Of a stretch of DNA of 64,000 nt, positions 17,147 through 26,144 are shown one piece after another (position 1 is the stretch's first letter; each line of letters starts with the position of its first letter). Source of the stretch: Mesoflavibacter sp. (lineage in GTDB: Bacteria > Pseudomonadota > Alphaproteobacteria > UBA8366 > Aestuariispiraceae); assembly GCA_017792345.1 (NCBI GenBank), contig CP051228.1:1612001-1676000 (forward strand), written 5' to 3'. The notes beneath the pieces are model-generated. The model was not told where the DNA came from and did not search any database. It saw only the letters and a list, made by a program, of their open reading frames with translations. A program made the translations under genes and the position numbers.

Positions 17147-18052
17147 ATGCGTATCGGGTGGCAAGTATTGTTGTTGGGTTTGGCGTTCTGCACGCTTTGG
17201 AGTTCCGCGTTTACGGTCGGCAAGTTCGCCGTTCAGGTGGCGCCGCCACTTTGGTTTCTGACCATCCGCTTCGGCCTGGCCTTTCTGGTCATGTGGCTGG
17301 TGCTGCTGGTGATGCGGCGCAGCCTTCCGGCACGCGGCCCGGACCGGTGGACGGGGATCTGGCTGGGCGTTCTGAACAATGCGGCTTATCTCGGCCTGGC
17401 CTTCATTGCCTTCACGATGACCTCGTCCAGCATGGTGGCGCTGATCGCCAGCCTGATGCCGCTGGTGACGACCGCCCTGGCTTGGCCTGTCCTGGGCGAG
17501 AAATTGACGCCGCTAAAGGTGCTGGGCCTGATTTTCGGCACGGCCGGGGCTTGGTTCATCCTGTGGCATCGTCTGGGCGGTGACCTTCAGATCGACGATC
17601 CGTTCGGCCTGGGGGTCGCGGCCATCGGCATGATCTGTCTGGCCTGCGGCACCGTGCTGTACAAGAAACGCGGCAGTCATGCCGATCCACTGGCGATGAA
17701 CGCCGTTCAGGCGCTGTCCGCATCGGTCGTGCTGCTGCCGGCGGCGTTCCTCTTGGAAGGCCACAGCCCCGACATAGACTGGGGCTGGACCTTCGTCTGG
17801 ACCCAGGCCTATTCGGCGATCGTCATGACTTTCGGCGCGCTGCTGCTGTGGTTTGCACTGATCCGCCGGGCCGGGGCCGGCGCGGCCAGCGCCTTCCATT
17901 TCCTCAATCCCGGAATTGCGATGCTGATCGCCTGGCTGGCGCTGAGCGAGCCGGTCGGGACGACCGATATCGTCGGTCTGATCCCCGTCGCAATCGGTAT
18001 TTTGATGGTGAACTGGCCGACCCGAAAACAGGCTCCGGAGATGGCCGCATGA
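17147..18052 (+). CDS. DMT-superfamily (EamA) transporter
   Basis: A 301-residue inner membrane protein with ten predicted hydrophobic segments in two EamA repeats. Typical features are the first helix LLLGLAFCTLWSSAFTVGK, WFLTIRFGLAFLVMW, and the second-half signature FHFLNPGIAMLIAWLAL followed by EPVG. Such proteins mostly export metabolites, amino acids or drugs. Its stop overlaps the start of a MarR regulator (ATGA), a common exporter/regulator pair, so the exported compound probably also acts as the MarR ligand. Confidence 0.92.
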   Translation: MRIGWQVLLLGLAFCTLWSSAFTVGKFAVQVAPPLWFLTIRFGLAFLVMWLVLLVMRRSLPARGPDRWTGIWLGVLNNAAYLGLAFIAFTMTSSSMVALIASLMPLVTTALAWPVLGEKLTPLKVLGLIFGTAGAWFILWHRLGGDLQIDDPFGLGVAAIGMICLACGTVLYKKRGSHADPLAMNAVQALSASVVLLPAAFLLEGHSPDIDWGWTFVWTQAYSAIVMTFGALLLWFALIRRAGAGAASAFHFLNPGIAMLIAWLALSEPVGTTDIVGLIPVAIGILMVNWPTRKQAPEMAA

Positions 18053-18480
18053 CGGACAAGGCGGGACCAGCCTATCGCGTCGAGCGCCAGATCGGCCATT
18101 TGCTGCGCCGCGCCCATCAGCGGGCAAGCGCGATCTTTCAGGAGACGCTGGCGGACCCCAACCTGACCCCGACTCAGTTCGCGGCCCTGATGCGGCTGTG
18201 CGACGACGGGGCGATGTCCCAGAACCATCTGGGCCGGTTGACGGCGATGGATCCGGCGACGATCCAGGGAGTCATGCGCCGTCTGGAGGAGCGTGGCCTG
18301 GTACAGCGCGCGCCGGACCCGAAGGACCGGCGCCGCACCATCCTGTCCCCGACCGAGGAAGGCCGGGAGCTGGCAAAGAAGCTGATCCCCAGCGCCAAGG
18401 CGGTTTCCGCCCGGACGCTGAGCCCGCTGACGCCGGACGAGCAGAAGACCTTGACCGAACTGCTCGACCGGCTGGGTTGA
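18049..18480 (+). CDS. MarR-family transcriptional regulator
   Basis: A 143-residue MarR-type winged-helix protein. The DNA-binding region runs through LTPTQFAALMRL, MSQNHLGRLTAMDPATIQGVMRRLEERGLV, and the wing RAPDPKDRRRTILSPTEEG, which has the DxRD/R pattern. It overlaps the preceding exporter gene by four bases and is likely its regulator. MarR proteins usually act as ligand-released repressors; the ligand is unknown. Confidence 0.92.
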   Translation: MTDKAGPAYRVERQIGHLLRRAHQRASAIFQETLADPNLTPTQFAALMRLCDDGAMSQNHLGRLTAMDPATIQGVMRRLEERGLVQRAPDPKDRRRTILSPTEEGRELAKKLIPSAKAVSARTLSPLTPDEQKTLTELLDRLG

Positions 18481-18486
18481 TCGAGA

Positions 18487-19464
18487 TCAGCGGTTGGCGA
18501 TCACCTCGGCCTTGGCCACCAGGTTTTCCGCCTGCTTGATCGACGCGATGTCGATCAGACGGCCGTCCAGCGACACCGCGCCCTTACCTTCCTTCTGGGC
18601 CTGGGCCATGGCTTCCAGAATGCGTTTCGCCTTCGTCACGTCAGCGTCGGAGGGCGAGAACAGTTCGTTGGCCAGCGCGACCTGGCTGGGATGGATCGCC
18701 CATTTGCCTTCGCAGCCCAGCACACCGGCACGGTTCGCCTGCGCCTTGTAGCCGTCCGGATCGGAGAAATCACCGAACGGACCGTCGACCGGACGCAGCC
18801 CGTTGGCCCGGGCGGCGACGACCATGCGGCTGATCGCGTAATGCCACATATCGCCCCAGTGATACTCACGCGGGGCGTCGCCGTCCTTGTCGGTCAGAAC
18901 GCCGTAATCCGGGTGCGGCCCGCCGATGACCGTCGTCCGCGCCTTGGTCGACGCCGCATAGTCGGCGACGCCGAAATGCAGGCTTTCATTGCGCGGCGAG
19001 GCGGCGGCGCAGGCATCGACATTGGCCATGCCCAGGGCGGTTTCGATGATCAGTTCGAACCCGATGCGCTTCTTGCGCTTCACCGCTGCTTCGACCTGGG
19101 TGACCAACATGTCGACCGCATAAACATCCGACGCGGTCCCGACCTTCGGGATCATGATCAGGTCCAGCCTTTCGCCGCCCTGTTCGATGATATCGACCAC
19201 ATCGCGATACATGTAATGCGTATCCAGGCCGTTGATCCGGACCGACATGGTCTTGTCGCCCCAGTCTATATCGTTCAGCGCCTGAATGATGTTCTTGCGC
19301 GCCTGTTCTTTTTCATCCGGCGCGACGGCGTCTTCGCAATCCAGGAAGATGACGTCGACATCCGACTGCGCGGCCTTTTCGAACAGTTCCGTGCGGCTGC
19401 CCGGAACGGCCAGTTCACTACGGTTCAGGCGCGGCGTGGCCTGTTCGACGATGTGGAAACTCAT
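18487..19464 (-). CDS. mcl1: HpcH/HpaI-CitE family lyase, probable malyl-CoA/beta-methylmalyl-CoA lyase
   Basis: A 325-residue CitE-like protein most like Mcl1 of the ethylmalonyl-CoA and 3-hydroxypropionate pathways, which splits (methyl)malyl-CoA to glyoxylate and acetyl- or propionyl-CoA. Visible features are VPGSR at the N-terminus, FLDCEDAVAPDEK, SVRINGLDT with the CoA-binding arginine, the metal ligands in FELIIETALG (Glu) and FGVADYAAS (Asp), and VDGPFGDFSD / GKWAIHPSQV near the end. A (3S)-malyl-CoA thioesterase (Mcl2-type) role cannot be excluded by eye. The ribosome binding site GGGAGA is 8 bases upstream. It stands alone, convergent with the MarR gene. Confidence 0.85.
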   Translation of the reverse strand: MSFHIVEQATPRLNRSELAVPGSRTELFEKAAQSDVDVIFLDCEDAVAPDEKEQARKNIIQALNDIDWGDKTMSVRINGLDTHYMYRDVVDIIEQGGERLDLIMIPKVGTASDVYAVDMLVTQVEAAVKRKKRIGFELIIETALGMANVDACAAASPRNESLHFGVADYAASTKARTTVIGGPHPDYGVLTDKDGDAPREYHWGDMWHYAISRMVVAARANGLRPVDGPFGDFSDPDGYKAQANRAGVLGCEGKWAIHPSQVALANELFSPSDADVTKAKRILEAMAQAQKEGKGAVSLDGRLIDIASIKQAENLVAKAEVIANR

Positions 19465-19508
19465 GGGTTTGCTCTCCCGGTCTGATGGGCGGTTTAAATC
19501 CGTAATGC

Positions 19509-19520
19509 GGAATTAATTCC
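19509..19520. promoter_or_regulatory. Palindrome GGAATTAATTCC upstream of the lyase gene
   Basis: A perfect 12-bp palindrome 45 bases upstream of the malyl-CoA lyase-like gene, next to a CCGTAATGCGG inverted element (19500-19510). The AT-rich core and position suggest a promoter operator. The protein that binds is unknown. Confidence 0.35.
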
Positions 19521-19599
19521 ATACAACGGAAAATTCAAGCCCGATATCGCATGGACGAGGTCGGGCGGCACTGCCGGGACGCCCCGTCATAACACCGGT

Positions 19600-20511
19600 T
19601 CAGTCGCGGGATCGTTTCGCCAGCGGATGTTTTTCCGACACCAGCGACGCCAATCGCTCGTTCAGGACATGGGTATAGATCTGCGTCGTCGAGATATCAG
19701 CATGGCCCAGCATCTGCTGCACGGCGCGCAAATCCGCGCCATGGGCGACAAGATGTCCGGCGAAGGCATGGCGCAGGACATGCGGGCTGACTTTCGCCGG
19801 GTCCAGTCCTGCCTTCAGCGCCAGTTCCTTCAACATCTGCCCGAAACGCTGGCGGGTCAGATGACCTTCCTGGGACCGGCTGGGAAACAGAAAAGGGCTT
19901 TCCGCGCCCTCGCCCGGCAGGAAGACCTTGCGCCAGTCGCGATAGAGCCGCATCGCATCGCGCGCCGGGGCGGAGAGCGGCACCAGGCGTTCCTTGCCGC
20001 CCTTGCCGCGCACCGTCAGGAAGGGTTCCTCCCGCCGCGCGGCGGACAGCGGCAGGGTGACCAGTTCGCTGACCCGCAGCCCGGTGGCATAGAGCACTTC
20101 CAGAAGACAGGTCAGCCGCACCCCCTCGGGACCCGGCTCGGCCCGGGCGGCTTCCAGCAGGATATCGACCTCCGCCTCGGTCAGGACCTTCGGCAGGGGA
20201 CGGCCGCGGCGCGGCGCGTCGACATTCGCCGTCGCATCGCGGTCGGCGAAGCCTTCGGCGTAGAGAAACCGGTGGAACTGCCGCAGCGCCGACAGTTTGC
20301 GCGCCGCCGTCGATGCCTTCATCCCGTCCGCCGCGAGGCCGGACAGATAGGCGGACACGTCTTCCGACGCGGCCTGGCCCAGGGCGGTGCCCCGGCGGCT
20401 GAGGAAGCCGGCGTAATCCTGCAAGTCGCGGCGATAGGCCAGGATCGTGTTGCGGGCCGCCCCGCGCTCCACGACCAGCATTTCCAGAAAGGCCTCGATA
20501 TGCCGCGACAT
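19600..20511 (-). CDS. xerD: Tyrosine recombinase XerD
   Basis: A 303-residue tyrosine recombinase of normal XerD length. It resolves chromosome dimers at dif together with XerC and FtsK. The N-terminal SAM-like core-binding domain spans 1-90; catalytic residues are Arg146 (TGLRVSEL), a lysine in VRGKGGKERLVPL, His244-x-x-Arg247 (HVLRHAF), His270 (LGHADISTTQIYTH) and nucleophile Tyr279. The usual HSFATHL is HAFAGHL here, a small deviation. The gene lies in a housekeeping setting beside aroK/aroB, with no att sites or phage genes, so it is the host recombinase and not an integrase. Confidence 0.92.
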   Translation of the reverse strand: MSRHIEAFLEMLVVERGAARNTILAYRRDLQDYAGFLSRRGTALGQAASEDVSAYLSGLAADGMKASTAARKLSALRQFHRFLYAEGFADRDATANVDAPRRGRPLPKVLTEAEVDILLEAARAEPGPEGVRLTCLLEVLYATGLRVSELVTLPLSAARREEPFLTVRGKGGKERLVPLSAPARDAMRLYRDWRKVFLPGEGAESPFLFPSRSQEGHLTRQRFGQMLKELALKAGLDPAKVSPHVLRHAFAGHLVAHGADLRAVQQMLGHADISTTQIYTHVLNERLASLVSEKHPLAKRSRD

Positions 20512-20528
20512 GGCCGCTTCGCCGCCGG

Positions 20529-22307
20529 TCAGTCGGGCGACCGGGGCTCCGGCGCGGCCAGAACCGCAGCCTCGACAGCCAGTCTGCGGGCGTCACGCTG
20601 CAGACCGGCCCGGCGCAAGGCCCGTACCACGGCGGTCACGGTCGACGGCGAAAGCTCCGGGGCTGGGGCCGAAGCCAGGGCTGCAATGCTCAGGGCCGCG
20701 GTTTCGCCGCTGCGCCCGGCCGATGCGGCCTGGTCCAAAAGATCCAGCGTTAGGGCGGACGCGCCCGGCCGGTCCTCGGCCGCCGCTGCCATGGCGGCGG
20801 CACGCAGTTCGGCCTCGCCCGCGACCGCTTCCGCGCCTGTGGACGCGGCGATCAGCGCCTGAAGGAAAGCCAGATGTGTCCGGCCGCGATCGGCATCGCG
20901 TGCGCCGGAGACGACGGCCTCTTCCCAACCCTGCCGCGACCGGCCCAACGCGGTTCCGGTCTCGCCCGTCAGCATGGCCAGATGCCATAGGCGCGCGTCC
21001 GATTCCGCTGCCGCCGTGTCCGTCAGGGCGGCGTTGCGCAGCAAGCCATGCCAGGCACGGGCGCGATCGATATGGCCGGTGCGGTAAAACAGGCGCGCGG
21101 CGTCTTCAGCGAACCACAGAAGATCGGCGCTGGGCGGAATGTCCAGGGCGGGACCGGCGAAGACCGGCGCCACGGCCAGCCCGACACCATCCGCCGCCGC
21201 TCGGTCGAGGGCCGTAGAGACCGCTTCGGCGCGCAGGGCGGGAATCTCCCAGCGCAGCAGAACCTGATACAAAAGCGCCCGTCCACCGGCCGGACTGATC
21301 CGGTCCAGCACTTCCAGCGGGGTATCCAGGGCGGATTCCTTGAATTTTTCAGCCAGGTACTTGTCGGCCAGATCGACGGGCGGCAACAGCCCGCGCAGGG
21401 CCGCGACCTCGGCCGCCGTCAGATCGTCGCTGCGCCGCGCCGCCAGAAGGGCGATATTGGGATCACGCAGATCGCCGGGCACGGGTGCATCGGCGAAACG
21501 CAGCATCGCGTAATGCAGCGGCCCGACCGCGGACAGGCCGCCAACTTCGGGCGCCAGATCCAGCGTGATGCTGTCCATCAGCATGAAATATAGCGGATCG
21601 TCTTCGCCCATATCCAGCAAGGTCTGCGCCGCCAGGGAAGCCTGATCCTTCTGACCCGCGACCGCCTGGCAGAAGGCGAGAAGCTTTGCCCAGAACGGCG
21701 ACGCGTCACGTGTGGCGGCCTGCACCGCCGTCGCGCAGGCGCCGGGCAGGTCGAATGCCGCCAATTGCGCGCCGGCAAGGGCCGCCTGTCCCTGCGGATC
21801 GCGCAGCGCGTCCGCGCCGGTTTGCGCCAGGGTTGCCGCATCCGCCGAGAAGCCCAGCCGTGCCAGGGCGGCAACGCGTGCGCGCAACACCGAAACCGGC
21901 GGATCGCTGTCGGCGGGCGGCAGCGATGCCGCGGTCAGAAGCAGACGCCGCGACAGGCTTCGGGCCGCCGGATAATCGCCGGCCGCCGGCAGCCCATCGA
22001 TCAGCGCCGCGACCGTTGCACGGGACAATCCGATCCACAAGGTCGCGGGAAGCGCCTCCGACGGATCGACGACGGCGCCCACGGCTTCCGCGTCGACACT
22101 GTCCAGGCTTTCAACCGACATGCCTTCGGGCGCGCTCGGCTGGGCCGGGGCGGGCGCCGGGCTCGCTGTGGGTTCTGTCTCCACCGGCGGGAACAATTGA
22201 ACCTGCGCCTGGGCAACGCCTCCGCCCGCCGCACCGACCCACAGGGCGGCGGCAATCAGAAGCAGGGATACCGGTGGCGTCACGTCACGATTTGGGGAAA
22301 CGGGCAT
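20529..22307 (-). CDS. Exported alanine-rich protein of unknown function
   Basis: A protein of about 592 residues with a signal peptide (hydrophobic core LLLIAAALWVGA, cleavage near AQA-QV), then a Pro/Ala-rich spacer (residues about 40-60), then a long all-helical, alanine- and leucine-rich body with repeated short helix pairs, similar to TPR/Sel1-like solenoids though no clear TPR consensus is seen. No catalytic motif is found. Similar proteins beside xerD and aroK occur in Rhodospirillales as unnamed genes, as far as I recall. ATG 22307 gives the best signal peptide; an upstream ATG at 22352 would add 15 residues. It overlaps the preceding small membrane gene by 23 bases. A periplasmic scaffold role is a guess. 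Confidence 0.75.
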   Translation of the reverse strand: MPVSPNRDVTPPVSLLLIAAALWVGAAGGGVAQAQVQLFPPVETEPTASPAPAPAQPSAPEGMSVESLDSVDAEAVGAVVDPSEALPATLWIGLSRATVAALIDGLPAAGDYPAARSLSRRLLLTAASLPPADSDPPVSVLRARVAALARLGFSADAATLAQTGADALRDPQGQAALAGAQLAAFDLPGACATAVQAATRDASPFWAKLLAFCQAVAGQKDQASLAAQTLLDMGEDDPLYFMLMDSITLDLAPEVGGLSAVGPLHYAMLRFADAPVPGDLRDPNIALLAARRSDDLTAAEVAALRGLLPPVDLADKYLAEKFKESALDTPLEVLDRISPAGGRALLYQVLLRWEIPALRAEAVSTALDRAAADGVGLAVAPVFAGPALDIPPSADLLWFAEDAARLFYRTGHIDRARAWHGLLRNAALTDTAAAESDARLWHLAMLTGETGTALGRSRQGWEEAVVSGARDADRGRTHLAFLQALIAASTGAEAVAGEAELRAAAMAAAAEDRPGASALTLDLLDQAASAGRSGETAALSIAALASAPAPELSPSTVTAVVRALRRAGLQRDARRLAVEAAVLAAPEPRSPD

Positions 22308-22428
22308 CGTCCAATTCTCGTTCAACCGGCGCGGTCGGGGCCGGGATATCATAAGCGATCAGATAGATCGCGCCGCCGACCAGGGCAGCGAAGATAAGGC
22401 CGATCAGAAACAAAACGACTTTTCCCAC
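22285..22428 (-). CDS. Very small single-TM protein
   Basis: A 47-residue protein: one membrane segment (about residues 3-24, VVLFLIGLIFAALVGGAIYL) and a short acidic/basic tail. GTG 22428 is chosen as start because TAGGAGGAAC lies immediately upstream; a TTG at 22473 in the same frame has no such site. It overlaps the start of the exported alanine-rich protein, so the two are probably co-translated and may act together at the inner membrane. No family is recognised. Confidence 0.65.
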   Translation of the reverse strand: MGKVVLFLIGLIFAALVGGAIYLIAYDIPAPTAPVERELDDARFPKS

Positions 22429-22580
22429 CGTTCCTCCTAGATTTGCAGGCAGTTGGACGCGAGTGTTCGGCAATGCAGCGCAGGCTTTACCCTATTCGCC
22501 GACTATGGCAATTCTGCGACCAGGATAAAAGGCGCGAAACCGCGCCGCGAACGGATTCGAGGCGGGGCGGTCGGCGCCCC

Positions 22581-23153
22581 ATGACACACGGTATGGCAAA
22601 AGTCACCTCTGCCCCGCCGGTCGCGATCGAGCGCACGATCGTTCTGGTTGGCATGATGGGCGCGGGCAAATCGGCGGTCGGCCGGCAATTGGCCCAGCGC
22701 CTGAAATTGCCATTCTATGACGCCGATCACGAAATCGAACGGGCCGCCGATTGTTCGATCGCCGAAATTTTCCGGCAATATGGCGAGGCCTATTTCCGCG
22801 CCGGCGAACGGCGTGTCATCGCCCGGCTGCTGGAGGAAGGACCTTGCGTCCTGGCCACCGGCGGCGGGGCCTTCATGGACCCTGAAACCCGGGCGATGAT
22901 GAAGGACCGGACGCTGACCGTCTGGCTGAATGCCGATTTCGATGTTCTGTGGGAGCGCGTCAGCCGCCGCAGCCACCGGCCCCTGCTGAAGACCGAGGAC
23001 CCCAAGGGCACCTTGCGTCAGTTGATGACGGATCGCTATCCGGTCTATGCCGAGGCCGATATCACCGTCCTGTCCGACCGCGCGCCGAAGGAGGAGACCG
23101 CCGAACGGGTCCTCCACGCCGTCGCCGATCACCTGGAAAGCCAACCGCAATGA
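22581..23153 (+). CDS. aroK: Shikimate kinase
   Basis: Phosphorylates shikimate to shikimate 3-phosphate in aromatic amino acid synthesis. The P-loop GMMGAGKSAVG, the DADHEIE motif that binds shikimate and Mg, the GGG of ATGGGAFM and the lid arginine in SHRPLLKTE are all present. About 190 residues from ATG 22581; ATG 22593 is also possible. Its stop overlaps the aroB start (ATGA), the standard aroKB arrangement. Divergent from the small TM gene, with about 150 bases of promoter space between. Confidence 0.95.
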   Translation: MTHGMAKVTSAPPVAIERTIVLVGMMGAGKSAVGRQLAQRLKLPFYDADHEIERAADCSIAEIFRQYGEAYFRAGERRVIARLLEEGPCVLATGGGAFMDPETRAMMKDRTLTVWLNADFDVLWERVSRRSHRPLLKTEDPKGTLRQLMTDRYPVYAEADITVLSDRAPKEETAERVLHAVADHLESQPQ

Positions 23154-24262
23154 CCCGCGCCACCGTGCCTGTCGCCTTGGGCGACCGTTCCTACGACATT
23201 CATATCGGGCCCACGGTTCTGGCCGAGGCCGGCGCGTTGACGGCCCCGCTTCTGCGCCGCAAGCACACGATCATCGTGACCGATGAGACGGTCGCGGCCC
23301 TGCATCTGGAAACCCTGACCGCGTCGCTGGACCGCGCCGGGATCGGTCATGAGGCAATCGTTCTGCCGCCGGGCGAGGGTACGAAGAGCGTCGATCAGCT
23401 CTCGGCCCTGTTGGACCGGATTTTCGCCATCGGGATCGAACGCGGCTCGACATTGACCGCGCTGGGCGGCGGCGTGATCGGCGATCTGGTCGGGTTTGCG
23501 GCCGCCATCGCCCTGCGCGGCATCGATTTCATTCAGATCCCCACGACCCTGCTGGCCCAGGTCGACAGCTCCGTCGGCGGCAAGACCGGGATCAATGTCG
23601 CGGCCGGCAAGAACCTGGTCGGCGCCTTCCACCAGCCGCGGCTGGTCCTGGCCGATACGACGGTCCTGGATACCCTGCCGGTCCGGGAGCTGCGTGCGGG
23701 CTATGCCGAGATCGTCAAATACGGTGCGATCGACGATTTTCCCTTCTTCGAATGGCTGGAAACCCATGGCGCAGATCTGCTGGACGGCGACGTCGCCGCC
23801 CGCATTCATGCAGTCAAGGTGAGCTGCGAAGCCAAGGCCCGGATCGTCGCCGAGGACGAGCGTGAATCCGGCCGGCGCGCGCTGCTGAACTTCGGCCATA
23901 CTTTCGGTCATGCCCTGGAATCCGCCACCGGGTACGGCAGCCGCCTGCTGCATGGCGAGGGCGTATCGATCGGCATGGTCATGGCCTACGACCTGTCGGC
24001 GCGCCTCGGCCTGTGCGATGGCCAGGATGCCGCCCGCTTCGCCCGCCATCTGGGCGAGCTGGGCCTGCCCACCGGCCCGTCCTCCGTCCCCGGTGTCGCC
24101 TGGAGCGCGCGGGATCTGGTGGGGCGCATGGCCACGGACAAGAAGGTCAAGGACGGCAAGCTGACCTTCATCCTGGCACGCGGCATCGGGTCCGCCTTTC
24201 AGACCCAGGATGTCGACCCCGCCGACCTGACGGCCGTTTTGGAAGAGGCGATCGCGGCATGA
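23150..24262 (+). CDS. aroB: 3-dehydroquinate synthase
   Basis: A 370-residue AroB, converting DAHP to 3-dehydroquinate with NAD and a divalent metal. Key segments are GGGVIGDLVGF, QVDSSVGGKTGIN, the metal-binding Glu in GYAEIVKYG, and HTFGHALE with metal-binding histidines. Overlaps aroK by four bases and the following CorC-type gene by four bases (ATGA), so the three form one translationally coupled unit. The sequence is normal for the family. Confidence 0.96.
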   Translation: MTRATVPVALGDRSYDIHIGPTVLAEAGALTAPLLRRKHTIIVTDETVAALHLETLTASLDRAGIGHEAIVLPPGEGTKSVDQLSALLDRIFAIGIERGSTLTALGGGVIGDLVGFAAAIALRGIDFIQIPTTLLAQVDSSVGGKTGINVAAGKNLVGAFHQPRLVLADTTVLDTLPVRELRAGYAEIVKYGAIDDFPFFEWLETHGADLLDGDVAARIHAVKVSCEAKARIVAEDERESGRRALLNFGHTFGHALESATGYGSRLLHGEGVSIGMVMAYDLSARLGLCDGQDAARFARHLGELGLPTGPSSVPGVAWSARDLVGRMATDKKVKDGKLTFILARGIGSAFQTQDVDPADLTAVLEEAIAA

Positions 24263-25548
24263 GCGAATCCGAATATTACGCCATCGGCGCGATTTTCCTG
24301 CTGCTGGTCCTGTCCTTCTTCTTTTCCGGGTCGGAGACCGCGCTGACCGCGACCTCGCGATCGCGCATGCATCAGCAGGCGAAGAATGGGGAGGGGCGCG
24401 CCACGACCGTGCTGCGCCTGCTGGAACGCAAGGACCGGCTGATCGGGGCGATCCTGCTCGGCAACAACATGGTCAACATCCTGGCCTCCGCCCTGGCGAC
24501 CTCCGTCCTGGTCAGCCTGTTCGGCGAGGCCGGCGTCGCCTATGCCACGATTGTCATGACCCTGTTGGTCCTGATTTTCGCCGAGGTCCTGCCCAAAACC
24601 TATGCGCTGGTGCATACCGACGCGGTGGCCTTGGCCGTGGCGCCGATCATGCGCTGGATCGTCTTCATCTTCGCGCCCGTCACCTCCGCCGTTCAGATCG
24701 TCGTGCGGGCGACGCTGAGACCCTTTGGCGTCGATCTGTCGACGTCGATCAGCGTCGAACAGCACGAAGAGGAGTTGCGTGGCGCCATCGATCTGCATGA
24801 AGGCGCGGACCCGGACATCCGGCATGAGCGCGAGATGCTGCGGTCGATCCTCGACCTCGACGATGTGGAAGTCAGCGACATCATGACCCACCGCCGCCAG
24901 GTCGCCATGATCGATCTGGGCGACGCGGTGCCGGATTGCGTTGAACAGGTTCTGGGCAGTCCCTATACCCGCATCCCGGTCTACCGCTCGGACCCGGACG
25001 ACATTTCCGGCGTGTTGCACGCCAAGGCGCTGTTGCGCGAAATCCACGCGCGCGGCGGCAAGCTGGACGATCTGGACCTGGCCGCCTTGGCGACCCCGCC
25101 CTGGTTCATCCCGGATTCGACGACGCTTCTGGACCAGCTTCAGGCTTTCCGGGAGCGCCGGGAGCATTTCGCCATCGTCGTCGACGAATACGGCGCCTTC
25201 ATGGGCATCGTGACCCTGGAGGACATTCTGGAGGAAATCGTCGGCAATATCGACGACGAGACCGACATCGCCGTCCCCGGCGTCAAACCGCAGCAGGATG
25301 GCAGCTTCCTTGTCGACGGCGACGTCACCCTGCGCACCCTGGCGCGCGACCTGGAATGGAACCTGCCGGACGAGAACGCCGCGACCATCGCGGGGCTGGT
25401 CCTGCACGAAGCGCGGCTGATCCCGGAACCGGGCCAGATCTTTCTGTTCCACGGTTTCCGCTTCGAGGTGCTGCGCCGTCAGCGCAACCAGATCACCTCG
25501 TTGCGGGTAACGCCGCCGCGCGAGCCGGAACCCGGCGAGACCGAGTAA
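24259..25548 (+). CDS. CNNM/CorC-HlyC-type membrane protein with CBS pair
   Basis: A 429-residue protein. Residues 1-190 are the DUF21 transmembrane domain (SFFFSGSETALTATSRSRM is the hallmark), residues about 200-330 a CBS pair (VSDIMTHRRQVAM; GIVTLEDILEEIVGNIDDE), and the C-terminus a CorC_HlyC domain. Family members are associated with Mg/Co efflux or homeostasis. It is coupled to aroB by a four-base overlap, a neighbour order common in alphaproteobacteria that does not imply a shared pathway. A DUF2889 gene follows 12 bases later. Confidence 0.92.
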   Translation: MSESEYYAIGAIFLLLVLSFFFSGSETALTATSRSRMHQQAKNGEGRATTVLRLLERKDRLIGAILLGNNMVNILASALATSVLVSLFGEAGVAYATIVMTLLVLIFAEVLPKTYALVHTDAVALAVAPIMRWIVFIFAPVTSAVQIVVRATLRPFGVDLSTSISVEQHEEELRGAIDLHEGADPDIRHEREMLRSILDLDDVEVSDIMTHRRQVAMIDLGDAVPDCVEQVLGSPYTRIPVYRSDPDDISGVLHAKALLREIHARGGKLDDLDLAALATPPWFIPDSTTLLDQLQAFRERREHFAIVVDEYGAFMGIVTLEDILEEIVGNIDDETDIAVPGVKPQQDGSFLVDGDVTLRTLARDLEWNLPDENAATIAGLVLHEARLIPEPGQIFLFHGFRFEVLRRQRNQITSLRVTPPREPEPGETE

Positions 25549-25560
25549 GGAGCCTGCCGC

Positions 25561-26139
25561 ATGCCGTTGAGCGATCCCGGCGTCGAACGCCGCCATTACC
25601 ACACCCGCGACATCCAGGTCCGGGGCTATTTCCGCGCCGACGGTCTGTGGGATATCGAAGGGCATATGCGCGACACCAAGACCTATGCCTTCGAAAACAG
25701 CCATCGCGGCGAGGTCGCGGCGGGCGAGCCGGTGCACGATATGTGGCTGCGCATCACCATCGACGACACGATGCTGATTCACGGCGCGGAGGCCGCCACG
25801 GAATCCAGCCCTTACGACGTCTGCCACGCGATCACGCCGTCCTATGAACAATTGATCGGCCTGCGCATCGGTCCCGGCTTTCACCGCGCGGTGAAACTTC
25901 GGCTGGGCGGCAAGTCGGGCTGCACCCATTTGACCGAGCTGCTCTATCCGATGGCCACGGTCTGCTATCAGACCGCCTATGCCTCGCGGAACAAGGCGCG
26001 CCGGGATTTCGGCCTGCCGGTCGAGGAGGAACCGCAAAGCCGCGACAATCGCCCCGGCCATATCGACGCCTGCCACGCCATGCGCGCCGACGGCCCGGTC
26101 GTGAAAGAGGTCTGGCCACAGTATTACGAGGGCAACTGA
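25561..26139 (+). CDS. DUF2889 protein
   Basis: A 192-residue protein fitting the DUF2889 pattern: ERRHYHTRDIQVRGY near the start, GLWDIEGHMRDTKTY, HDMWLRITIDD, and GCTHLTELLYPMATVCYQTAY. The conserved His/Cys residues in GCTHLTEL suggest a metal or cofactor site, but no activity is known for the family. It is 12 bases after the CorC-type gene on the same strand and ends facing bolA. Confidence 0.85.
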   Translation: MPLSDPGVERRHYHTRDIQVRGYFRADGLWDIEGHMRDTKTYAFENSHRGEVAAGEPVHDMWLRITIDDTMLIHGAEAATESSPYDVCHAITPSYEQLIGLRIGPGFHRAVKLRLGGKSGCTHLTELLYPMATVCYQTAYASRNKARRDFGLPVEEEPQSRDNRPGHIDACHAMRADGPVVKEVWPQYYEGN

Positions 26140-26144
26140 CCCGC

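Noticed and set aside
19600-20511. Tyrosine recombinase as a sign of an integrated element
   Set aside because: It has the XerD layout, lies beside aroK/aroB, and there are no flanking direct repeats, tRNA target or phage/ICE genes.
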